A DNA stretch of 47,518 nt, taken from DAISWO01 sp036826295 (GTDB taxonomy: Bacteria; Patescibacteriota; Saccharimonadia; Saccharimonadales; JAGQNJ01). Numbering within the stretch: position 1 is the stretch's first letter; each line of letters begins with the position of its first letter. The stretch lies in contig DAISWO010000005.1 in NCBI GenBank assembly GCA_036826295.1, positions 1 through 47,518 of the forward strand. The letters are read 5' to 3'. Under the pieces are notes generated by a model. That model saw only the letters and a program-made list of their open reading frames with translations, searched no databases and was not told where the DNA came from. This document shows, piece by piece, positions 38,861 to 46,582 of this stretch. The position numbers and the translations under genes are program-made.

Positions 38861-40230
38861 AGTTGCTTGATACAGTTATGCGGGCAGGCCGTTCATTGTC
38901 TAGTGCCAAAGCTAGGACGATTTTAACTTCTCTAGCGATAGGTGTCGGAGCTTTTGCGCTAACCTTAACATTATCCGCATCTAATGGGGCGCAATCTTTT
39001 GTTAATCAGATAATATCTGATAACTTTGACCCAGCAGAATTGGTAGTCACAAAGGATGAGGCTGTCTTTGGGAGCGCTAATACAGACAAGCCCCGTGAAT
39101 ATGACCCGAGTTTTGGTGATTTTGCTTCCAATGCTGGAGCACCAATTCAAATCAAAAGATTAACAGAAAAAGATATCGCGAAGCTAAAACAGGTAGAAGG
39201 TGTTGAAAGTGTCCGCGAAGATGTGGTAGTAAATCTGCAGTATTTAACCAGAGAAGGTCAAAAAAAGTTCGTAGGAACACTCGGAGTATTTAGCCCGTAT
39301 CAAAAGCCTGATTTGTTGGCCGGTAGTATACCGAGTGAGCTAAAGGATAAACAGATATTGTTACCAGAAGGTTTTGTGTATGCCTTAGGCTTTTCTAGTC
39401 CAGATGATGCTATAGGCAAAAAGATAACACTGGTCGTTAATAAACCTTTTGATCAAAGCGCTGCACAAGCTGCTCTGTCAGGAGGTCAAGCGTTGTCACA
39501 ACAAAATATCGAAGAACTTTCAAAACCACAGTCAGTAAAACAAGATTTTTCTATTGTAGCTGTGCTAAAAAAACCTACGACTGTCCAGCCGGGTACCGAA
39601 CTCTACCTTTATTCTGGCGTTGAAGATGCCAAACAACTAAATGATATAAAGACTAAGGGTACAGATAATTTCCGTAAATACATTAATATCTTTGTCAAAG
39701 TTAAAGACGGCGAAAACAACGAAAAGCTAGTTGCAACACAGGACATGTTAAAAAATATGGGTTTTGAAGCTCAAAGCGTTGAAGACACTCAGGCATTCTT
39801 GACTCAAATCATTAGTGTCTTGCAAGGCATTGTGGTCACATTTGGTGCGATCGCAATTATCGCCTCAATTTTTGGAGTTGTGAATACGATGTACATTAGT
39901 GTACTTCAACGTACACGAGAGATTGGTCTTATGAAAGCCTTAGGAATGCGAAGACGAGATGTTAGCCGACTATTCAGGCTAGAAGCTGCCTGGATTGGCT
40001 TAATCGGTGGTGCAATAGGTGCTATCACTGCTTTTGTGCTAGGGACTGTGCTAAATCCATGGATAACAGAACAGCTCAAACTAGGGGAGGGTAATGAACT
40101 GTTGATTTTCGATTTTAAACAAATATTGATGCTAATTATCTCTCTAATGATTGTCGCTACCCTTGCAGGTTTACTCCCTGCTAGGAAGGCTGCTAAACTC
40201 GATCCAATTGAAGCCCTTCGCACAGAGTAA
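38857..40230 (+). CDS. MacB/FtsX-type ABC permease
   Basis: The 457-residue protein has an N-terminal helix (AKARTILTSLAIGVGAFALTLTLSA), a large extracytoplasmic MacB-core domain (about 50-310), and three C-terminal helices with the FtsX motif VLQRTREIGLMKALGMRRRDVSRLF, ending LLPARKAAKLDPIEALR. It partners the ATPase directly upstream. Confidence 0.95.
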   Translation: MKLLDTVMRAGRSLSSAKARTILTSLAIGVGAFALTLTLSASNGAQSFVNQIISDNFDPAELVVTKDEAVFGSANTDKPREYDPSFGDFASNAGAPIQIKRLTEKDIAKLKQVEGVESVREDVVVNLQYLTREGQKKFVGTLGVFSPYQKPDLLAGSIPSELKDKQILLPEGFVYALGFSSPDDAIGKKITLVVNKPFDQSAAQAALSGGQALSQQNIEELSKPQSVKQDFSIVAVLKKPTTVQPGTELYLYSGVEDAKQLNDIKTKGTDNFRKYINIFVKVKDGENNEKLVATQDMLKNMGFEAQSVEDTQAFLTQIISVLQGIVVTFGAIAIIASIFGVVNTMYISVLQRTREIGLMKALGMRRRDVSRLFRLEAAWIGLIGGAIGAITAFVLGTVLNPWITEQLKLGEGNELLIFDFKQILMLIISLMIVATLAGLLPARKAAKLDPIEALRTE

Positions 40231-40288
40231 TGCCTTTGTATATTTGAAATATTTAGAGCTTATGCTATAATCATGTTAATTATAAAAA

Positions 40289-41113
40289 ATGAAAAATAAA
40301 ATTAAGCCCAAAACTAATCGACGACAATATAAAAAATCTCCTATATATAATAAAAAGAAAAAAACGCGTAAGCTCGTTGAGCGAATAATTCTTATTGCAC
40401 TGGTAGTAAGTATTAGTTTTATAGGATTTAGAATTGTTAAAAAATATGAATCTTCTCCAACTGCTGACGCAACGACAAACAAATATAATGTAAAGATTGA
40501 AGATCTCGGCAGTAAGAAAACTTTCAGAACATGGACTAGTGCAAAAATGTATGATTTAAAAAACTTTAAAGTAGTAAAAAATTTGCCTATAGGTAGCAAC
40601 ATTGGATCTAGAACTCTTGGATATAAAAACGGCGGATTCTTTTATCTGTCAAGTGACGCAAAACAAAAAGGTAAATATCATGGAGTTTTTATTAGTAAAG
40701 TTTTTGAAGTGCGAGCAGGGGGGAAGGCGGTGTTCGCTGGATCATTAGTCCCAATTAAGAATGGAATGCCGCTGACAAATCAAAAGACGAAAGGTGGGGC
40801 ATGCACAGCCAAGCGAACATGGCACAGTGGTCTTAACAATAATCTTATTGCTGCCGTTCAAAGAGTTCAGATGCAAACAGGTAAACATGTTCCAATGAAC
40901 ACAGCCTACAGAACCTATAATGAACAGCTTTGTCTGTGGAACAAGCTGGGACAGGACCCGTCTAAAGTAGCGAGACCTGGACAATCTAATCACAATCGTG
41001 GGCTAGCTATTGATGTTGAGTCATCGTTCGCTAATTCGTATAACAATGTCTTTAGAGAACACCAACTTTGTAGGCCGATGTCATATGAACCTTGGCACTT
41101 CGAGCTTTGTTAA
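40289..41113 (+). CDS. VanY-type D-alanyl-D-alanine carboxypeptidase, membrane-anchored
   Basis: The 274-residue protein has a basic N-terminus, one helix (about 30-48) and a C-terminal M15B/VanY zinc peptidase domain. Zinc ligands are in SNHNRGLAIDV (His, Asp) and EPWHFEL (His), with the substrate-binding MNTAYRTYNEQ. The enzyme would trim the terminal D-Ala of peptidoglycan stems outside the membrane. The middle domain (about 60-170) was not identified. A TATAAT at about 40265 may be the -10 box. Confidence 0.88.
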   Translation: MKNKIKPKTNRRQYKKSPIYNKKKKTRKLVERIILIALVVSISFIGFRIVKKYESSPTADATTNKYNVKIEDLGSKKTFRTWTSAKMYDLKNFKVVKNLPIGSNIGSRTLGYKNGGFFYLSSDAKQKGKYHGVFISKVFEVRAGGKAVFAGSLVPIKNGMPLTNQKTKGGACTAKRTWHSGLNNNLIAAVQRVQMQTGKHVPMNTAYRTYNEQLCLWNKLGQDPSKVARPGQSNHNRGLAIDVESSFANSYNNVFREHQLCRPMSYEPWHFELC

Positions 41114-41212
41114 GACGGCAATTGTTCTTATGAAGTTAATTCTAGCGGCATCTTCTGCAAATACTTGTATTCGGAGAGTATAATATAGGTAGATAAATAA
41201 GGAGAAATTACT

Positions 41213-41911
41213 ATGAAAGATCAAGTAAAAACTCCGCAAAAGACAAATGCCTTAGCGGTAATAGGACTAGTCAGCGCGTTTTTTGTGCCACTGGTGGGTT
41301 TGGTGCTGTCGATAATTGGCTTGGTGCAAGTTAACAAGAAAAAAGAGAAAGGCAAAGGGCTTGCGATAGCGGGTATTGTATCGTCTGTTGTTGTAGGTTT
41401 GCTACAGATATTAACTTTGGTTTTAATTATAAGTGCAGTTAGCAACAGCAAAGTAGAATTAGTCACCTACGCCAATAACGATATTGGCTATAGCGTTAAA
41501 TATCCAAAGGGTTGGGAAAAAACCGTGAACGATACTGCTGAATCCAAAGAGGTAGTCTTTAAGAAAAGTTTAGGTGAAACTGGCAAGGTTTACGGTCAAG
41601 TAGATGTCGGGTATATACCGGTTCCTGAAGGTCGGTATCCTAAAGATATTTTAAATCTTCTAGCCGATACATTAAAAAATGACAATCCTGAAACAGTTGT
41701 GCTTTATCGTGACCGTTCTACAGTCAATGATCGACAAAAAGTCACGATGATTACCACTTATAAGAGCGAGGAGTCCAGAATTAAAGCTAAAACGACAATA
41801 ATGTTAAATCCAGACAAATCTATCTATGTTATATCAACACAAACCCCAGAAGAAAATTGGGATAAGTATTCTGACGCGTTTGACGAGATACATAATACAT
41901 TCTCGCCATAA
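41213..41911 (+). CDS. DUF4190 membrane protein with PsbP-like outer domain
   Basis: The 232-residue protein has two helices in the DUF4190 pattern (KTNALAVIGLVSAFFVPLVGLVLSIIGL, a KKKEKGKGLAIAGI loop, second helix), followed by an outer domain beginning YANNDIGYSVKYPKGWEK. This is a PsbP/MOG1-like opening, and the domain ends VISTQTPEENWDKYSDAFDEI. Function is unknown. AAGGAG precedes the ATG and TATAAT (41179-41184) lies upstream. Confidence 0.8.
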   Translation: MKDQVKTPQKTNALAVIGLVSAFFVPLVGLVLSIIGLVQVNKKKEKGKGLAIAGIVSSVVVGLLQILTLVLIISAVSNSKVELVTYANNDIGYSVKYPKGWEKTVNDTAESKEVVFKKSLGETGKVYGQVDVGYIPVPEGRYPKDILNLLADTLKNDNPETVVLYRDRSTVNDRQKVTMITTYKSEESRIKAKTTIMLNPDKSIYVISTQTPEENWDKYSDAFDEIHNTFSP

Positions 41912-41915
41912 TTTG

Positions 41916-43244
41916 TTATTTACTAGCTAAATCAATAATCAGTGCTGCAGTCCAAGAGAAGTTTTTGGCACCTTCTGGCTTGCCGTATTCAGGGGAATAA
42001 TACTCATAAAAACTACCTTTAGCTACCATATCAATCGTAGACTTTCGTAAGCTATCTGCTTGTTTGGTGTGTCCGTAACGCTCTAATCCATCAATCAAGA
42101 ACCAATTGGTATTTACCCAGGTTGGACCCTGCCAAAAACGTTCAGGATTGTAGTGACCAGAATCTTTAGACATTGAAGGCGCGGGGTATTTAGCTTTGAA
42201 CTTAATGTCATTTGCTAGTTTTTTGGCTAACAAATCTGCACTTTCTTGACTGATCGAGCCAGAGTAAAGTGGTAGTAGAGAGGCAATTGATTCTAGTTCT
42301 ATAGCTTCTTTATTATAAAAATTTCGTGAATAAAAAGTACGGCCATTCTCGTTCCAGAGTTCCATAAGTGCTTTATCGGCCTTAGAGATACTAGTTTGTA
42401 GCTGTTCTGGCAACTGTTCATCTAACGCTTTAGCTATTTTTTCTAAATGATGGTTGTTGCGAATAAGTATAGAATTGAATCCAACGTCTTCTATAGCTAA
42501 TAGTTTTGATTTTAAAATTTTCTTTGTACTGTATTCTCGCCTGCGAATTCTTTGCATTACACTTAGTAGCGCCAGACCGTCGATAGTTGACTCTCGTTGG
42601 GTGGTGGGCACGGTTTTGGTGTCGCGCCGAAGTTTTTCAATTAGTTTATCGAATTTTAGTATCTCGATTAACTTTATCCATAGAGGTAACTGGATTTTAT
42701 TGATAGCTAGTATCCACGGGGGCGAGTCGTCCATGCCCGTTTCCCAAGGGTGCAAATTAATGACTAGACCGGTATTATTTGGATCGCGATCCCGATATAA
42801 CCACGAATGATGCCGGATAAGAGGACGATACATTTTCCGGTACCATAACAACCTCTCGTGTTTTGGTAGTTTTTTACCAATCCGTATTACTGCTTCGGCT
42901 AAAATTGGTGGTTGGGTTATTCCGCTAGTGGCTCGTTCATCCGGAGAATATGGCGATATTTGACTTCGCCATAGTTCGCGGTCTTGTCTATAGAATGCCC
43001 CTGGGTCAAAAACCATGTGTGGAATCATGCCGTTATGCCATTGACCCTCAATTAGTGATAAAAGTTCATCCTGGGCTCTTTTTGTATCGTAATTCGCTAG
43101 CCCAATTGCTATAAAACAGCTGTCCCAAAACCATTGATGGGGGTAAATTCCCTCCGCCGGAATAGTGTGTTTGCCGTGTCGGTTGTTTTGCAGAACTTCT
43201 TTGGCCTTTGCTAGGAGCTGAGAATTGTCGTTATCTTCTGCCAT
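41916..43244 (-). CDS. GH63-like glycosidase (glucosylglycerate/mannosylglycerate hydrolase type)
   Basis: The 442-residue protein has an (alpha/alpha)6-barrel pattern with motifs of the GH63 group that includes bacterial glucosyl- or mannosylglycerate hydrolases: YPHQWFWDSCFIAIGL, QWHNGMIPHMVF, LHPWETGMDDSPPW and GPTWVNTNWFLIDGL near the end. Trehalase (GH37) is a more distant possibility. It may recover sugar from compatible solutes, perhaps from a host. It is cytoplasmic, with no signal peptide. The ATG lies 8 bases after a minus-strand TATACT, so it is probably leaderless. Confidence 0.82.
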   Translation of the reverse strand: MAEDNDNSQLLAKAKEVLQNNRHGKHTIPAEGIYPHQWFWDSCFIAIGLANYDTKRAQDELLSLIEGQWHNGMIPHMVFDPGAFYRQDRELWRSQISPYSPDERATSGITQPPILAEAVIRIGKKLPKHERLLWYRKMYRPLIRHHSWLYRDRDPNNTGLVINLHPWETGMDDSPPWILAINKIQLPLWIKLIEILKFDKLIEKLRRDTKTVPTTQRESTIDGLALLSVMQRIRRREYSTKKILKSKLLAIEDVGFNSILIRNNHHLEKIAKALDEQLPEQLQTSISKADKALMELWNENGRTFYSRNFYNKEAIELESIASLLPLYSGSISQESADLLAKKLANDIKFKAKYPAPSMSKDSGHYNPERFWQGPTWVNTNWFLIDGLERYGHTKQADSLRKSTIDMVAKGSFYEYYSPEYGKPEGAKNFSWTAALIIDLASK

Positions 43245-43265
43245 ACATAAGTAGTATAGCTATTA

Positions 43266-43763
43266 TTAGCGAAAATTTGTGAAGTTAATTGGGAAGTCGA
43301 AGTCTTTTGATTTTATGAGTTGCATTACAGCTTGGAGTTCGTCTTTCTTCTGGCTGGTTACACGGACTTCTTCCCCTTGAATTTGAGTTTTTACCTTAGG
43401 TAGTTCATCTCGAATCGATTTTGTGATTTTTTTGGCTTTTTCTTGGTCCAGACCTCTTTGGAACGGAATATCCCACGTCATTTTGAGATTAGTAGTGACC
43501 GGTTCGGCTGAAGTATCGAGTACTTTTTGACTCTGACCTCGGGTCGCGAGTTTTTTTCGTACAATCTCGACAATCGAATCCAGATGAAACTGATTATCGC
43601 CAGTTACTTTAAAACCAGTCTTGTCACTGTCGAGCCAATTAATATCCGCGCTACTGCCCTTAAAGTCGTAACGGTTGGCAATTTCACGCTTTACCTGATC
43701 AAAAACGTTGTTCATCTCGGCTTTGTCGAATTCGGATACAATATCAAAACTAAATTGGGACAT
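43266..43763 (-). CDS. YajQ family nucleotide-binding protein
   Basis: The 165-residue protein matches YajQ throughout: FDIVSEFDKAEMNNVFDQVKREIANRYDFKGS at the start, then a second half with KIQ-type repeats (KVKTQIQGEEVRVTSQKKDELQAVMQLIKSKDFDFPINFTNFR). YajQ proteins bind nucleotides or RNA, and c-di-GMP in Xanthomonas. The role here is unknown. Length is normal. Confidence 0.95.
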   Translation of the reverse strand: MSQFSFDIVSEFDKAEMNNVFDQVKREIANRYDFKGSSADINWLDSDKTGFKVTGDNQFHLDSIVEIVRKKLATRGQSQKVLDTSAEPVTTNLKMTWDIPFQRGLDQEKAKKITKSIRDELPKVKTQIQGEEVRVTSQKKDELQAVMQLIKSKDFDFPINFTNFR

Positions 43764-43799
43764 AAGTATATATTACGATATTTTCAAGATTTTGTCTGA

Positions 43800-43805
43800 T
43801 ATACT
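43800..43805 (+). promoter_or_regulatory. -10 box of the 43813 gene, probably leaderless
   Basis: TATACT ends 7 bases before the ATG at 43813, and no Shine-Dalgarno site is present. Confidence 0.45.
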
Positions 43806-43812
43806 AATTCAA

Positions 43813-44406
43813 ATGAAGATAACATTAATTAGTGCCAGCACAAGAGCGGACAGTCAAAGTCTCAAAATAACAAAATATTTAGAGGCAAGCTTAAAAGACG
43901 ACGAAATTGAAACTGAGATAATAGATTTAAATGTATTAAAATTGCCGGTGTACGATGATAGTGGTAAGGGTGAATGGACAGCGCAGTGGAATGAAGTATC
44001 AAAAACTCTTGACCAATCAGACGGTTTTGTAGTTGTTAGCCCTGAGTGGAACGGTATGGCGGCCCCAGGTTGGTTTAATATGCTCCATTATGTCGATCAC
44101 GAGATGGCCCATAAACCATTGATGATTGTAGGGGTAAGTTCTGGACTTGGCGGGGTGTATCCGCTGGCTGATATGCGGTTATTGGGCTCAAAAAATAATC
44201 ATTATGTCATTACTCCAGAGAGTTTGAGGATCGCCAATGTCGAAAAAATGTTCAACGATCGACTTATGGATGAAAGTACACCAGATTTTAGCGTTAAAAC
44301 ACGGGCAGAATATTGTCTAAATATTTTGACTGAATATTCAAAAGCATTAAAAACTGTTAGAGAAAGTGGCGTGATCGATCTCAAGACTTTTGGCAACGGC
44401 AATTAG
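43813..44406 (+). CDS. NADPH-dependent FMN reductase-like flavoprotein
   Basis: From ATG 43813 the 197-residue protein begins MKITLISASTRADSQSLK, the FMN phosphate-binding pattern of the NADPH-dependent FMN reductase family. SDGFVVVSPEWNGMAAPGWFNMLHYVD and KPLMIVGVSSGLGGVY, the other flavodoxin-fold landmarks, follow. It probably reduces quinones, azo dyes or flavins with NAD(P)H. The upstream frame from 43708 would overlap yajQ. The -10 box 7 bases before the ATG supports this start. Confidence 0.9.
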   Translation: MKITLISASTRADSQSLKITKYLEASLKDDEIETEIIDLNVLKLPVYDDSGKGEWTAQWNEVSKTLDQSDGFVVVSPEWNGMAAPGWFNMLHYVDHEMAHKPLMIVGVSSGLGGVYPLADMRLLGSKNNHYVITPESLRIANVEKMFNDRLMDESTPDFSVKTRAEYCLNILTEYSKALKTVRESGVIDLKTFGNGN

Positions 44407-44463
44407 ATTACCTAAAAAACCATATGTTACGGGTACAAATAACTGGTACAATTAGACTAAAGT

Positions 44464-45489
44464 ATGAGTTATGAGCATAAGAAAATCGCTGATGTCGCGA
44501 AAGAGCTAAAAGAACAGATAAAAAAAGATAAATCTGTAAATGTTTTAAGGTCTGCAAAATTAAAGGCGCTTGCTTCTGAAATCCCACAACTTATGCCTGC
44601 TGAGCGGGCGAGTTTTGGTAAAGAGCTAAATCAACTTAAAGCTGAGCTTGAAAAACTGGTTGCTAATGCATCAGATGACAACGAAAAACTCGACCCAATT
44701 GATGTAACCGCCCCATTTGATGCTAATGCTAAGATACCGACAATATTGCCCGCGCAGAATGGCAGTAAACACCCGCTAATGCGCGAGATAGAACAAATCT
44801 CCGACATTTTTTATAGAATGGGATTCAACGTAGAGCAATCTAGGCTTCTTGATGATGATTATCATATGTTTGATAGCCTCAACTTCCCGAAAGATCATCC
44901 AGCGCGCGATGACTACGATACCTTTATGACGACTGACGGGCTCATAGCACCGGCGCATACCAGCACAATGCAAAATCGATTGCTTAAAAAGTACAAATCT
45001 AATTTAGCAAATGGGCGGGCAATCGCTGTACTAGTCCCTGATCGGGTATTTCGCAATGAAGACCTAGATGCACGGCACGAACATACCTTTTATCAACACG
45101 AGGGAATTTATGTCGACAAAGGCATGAATGCTGGTAACCTAATAGCTACTCTCAAGAACTTTTTACAAGAATACTATCAGCAAGATATTGAGGTAAAGAC
45201 TCAACCCTTTTATTTCCCATTTACCGAACCTAGTTTCGAATTTGCTCTGAGCTGCCCGTTTTGCAAAAAGAAAGGTTGTAGCGTGTGTTCACGATCTGGC
45301 TGGATAGAACTACTTGGTTGTGGGATGATTCACCCGAATGTACTAAAAATGGCAGGCATAGATCCTAGAGAATACACGGGTTTTGCATGGGGTGGAGGCG
45401 TTGATCGACTGGTTATGATGAAATCCAATATTGAAGATGTCCGACACTTCGAATCTGGAAAATTAGACTTCTTGAGGCAGTTCTCATGA
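44464..45489 (+). CDS. pheS: Phenylalanyl-tRNA synthetase alpha subunit
   Basis: PheS and PheT form the (alpha-beta)2 enzyme that charges tRNA-Phe. The 341-residue protein has an N-terminal coiled coil (1-80), then the class II core: HPLMREIEQISDIFYRMGF, LIAPAHTSTMQNR (motif 2 region), VFRNEDLDARHEHTFYQHEG and the C-terminal GFAWGGGVDRLVMMK (motif 3). A four-cysteine element (CPFCKKKGCSVC) before GWIELLGCGMIHP may bind zinc and occurs in some bacterial PheS. The next gene overlaps it by 4 bases; pheT follows only after two extra genes. Confidence 0.96.
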   Translation: MSYEHKKIADVAKELKEQIKKDKSVNVLRSAKLKALASEIPQLMPAERASFGKELNQLKAELEKLVANASDDNEKLDPIDVTAPFDANAKIPTILPAQNGSKHPLMREIEQISDIFYRMGFNVEQSRLLDDDYHMFDSLNFPKDHPARDDYDTFMTTDGLIAPAHTSTMQNRLLKKYKSNLANGRAIAVLVPDRVFRNEDLDARHEHTFYQHEGIYVDKGMNAGNLIATLKNFLQEYYQQDIEVKTQPFYFPFTEPSFEFALSCPFCKKKGCSVCSRSGWIELLGCGMIHPNVLKMAGIDPREYTGFAWGGGVDRLVMMKSNIEDVRHFESGKLDFLRQFS

Positions 45490-46040
45490 AAAACGCAATT
45501 ATATTCCATGGCACAGACGATAACCCAGATAGATATTGGTATCGTTGGCTCGCAAGTCAGCTTGAGAAAGCTGGGTACGAGGTCAAGGTTCCGCACAATC
45601 CAACGATAAACCACGAACCAATAAATTCATTTTTGCCTAAGGCGATGAAAGGCCTTTCTTTCGACGACGAGACCGTCCTGATTGGGCATTCGGCAGGTGG
45701 CCCGTTAATCCTTAGTATCCTGGAACAGCTAAACGCACCGATAGCCCAGGCGATATTAGTTGCGGGTTACTCGGAACATCCGGACGATCAAATGGAGGAT
45801 CCAGTTTTACAAGAGGAATACAATTGGATAAAGATTAAAAAAAATGTGAAAGATATTATATTTATTAATTCGACTAATGACCCTTGGAGCTGTGACGACG
45901 AGCAAGGCAGAATAATGTTCGATCAGCTGGGAGGAACGCAAATTATTCGAACTGACGGTCATTTTGGATCCATTCCCAAAAATCAAGACTACGACACCTT
46001 CCCGTTGCTAAAGGCGTTAATACTAGGACAAGAATCATGA
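45486..46040 (+). CDS. RBBP9/YdeN family alpha/beta hydrolase
   Basis: The 184-residue protein is a short alpha/beta hydrolase of the RBBP9/YdeN family: FHGTDDNPDRYWYRWLASQLEKAGY at the start, the nucleophile elbow GHSAGG in the first half, NSTNDPWS with the acidic residue and a final GHFGS with the catalytic His. Such proteins act as serine hydrolases with unknown natural substrates. ATGA overlaps couple it to pheS and to the following gene, which places it inside the pheS-pheT operon. Confidence 0.9.
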   Translation: MKNAIIFHGTDDNPDRYWYRWLASQLEKAGYEVKVPHNPTINHEPINSFLPKAMKGLSFDDETVLIGHSAGGPLILSILEQLNAPIAQAILVAGYSEHPDDQMEDPVLQEEYNWIKIKKNVKDIIFINSTNDPWSCDDEQGRIMFDQLGGTQIIRTDGHFGSIPKNQDYDTFPLLKALILGQES

Positions 46041-46582
46041 AACTTTACCGATTTAGTCCAATCTCTTCTAGAGAGCAATTGTTAGAAGCAATACGATATG
46101 TACATTCTTCTTGTTACAAGCTATGTAAACGATCTTTTGGTGAGTATTTTCCTAATGCTGGCAATATGGGGATTTTTTGTCATTATGAAGATGAATATAA
46201 TCATCTAGTAGGTATCCGCAAACAAATTACAGAACCATCAGACGATCCTAATCAGAAGTATTTCAAGTTAATTGAACCAATTTATATTGAGGCAGTAGAC
46301 GGTATCCCAGAAGCAACATATACGTATCTTTACATCCGTAAACCTGACCCTTATAGACACCATGTTGGAGACATTGATTTTTATCTTGAACAACATCAAT
46401 ATGATGAGTTGAAACAATCAATAGTTAGTGGAAAGCAGATTGATGGCGCACGAGTTTTCCCTCGTAATGATCTAGATATGATCGAATTGTATGATCCTGA
46501 TGTCGACGTTCTAGGGTATGTAAGTCCTCATACAATGACAGAAAAAGTTCGGATTAAACTATCTGAGGAAACTAAATTATGA
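46037..46582 (+). CDS. Unknown protein between pheS and pheT
   Basis: The 181-residue soluble protein has no recognised family. It contains several Tyr/His/Asp-rich stretches (YKLCKRSFGEYFPNAGNMGIFCHYEDEYN; DPYRHHVGDIDFYL). Both ends overlap neighbours by 4 bases (ATGA), so translation is coupled through hydrolase, this gene and pheT. Confidence 0.7.
   Translation: MKLYRFSPISSREQLLEAIRYVHSSCYKLCKRSFGEYFPNAGNMGIFCHYEDEYNHLVGIRKQITEPSDDPNQKYFKLIEPIYIEAVDGIPEATYTYLYIRKPDPYRHHVGDIDFYLEQHQYDELKQSIVSGKQIDGARVFPRNDLDMIELYDPDVDVLGYVSPHTMTEKVRIKLSEETKL

Noticed and set aside
43708..43812. Longer N-terminus for the FMN reductase-like protein
   Set aside because: It would overlap yajQ on the other strand and place 35 unrelated residues before the flavodoxin-type first strand.
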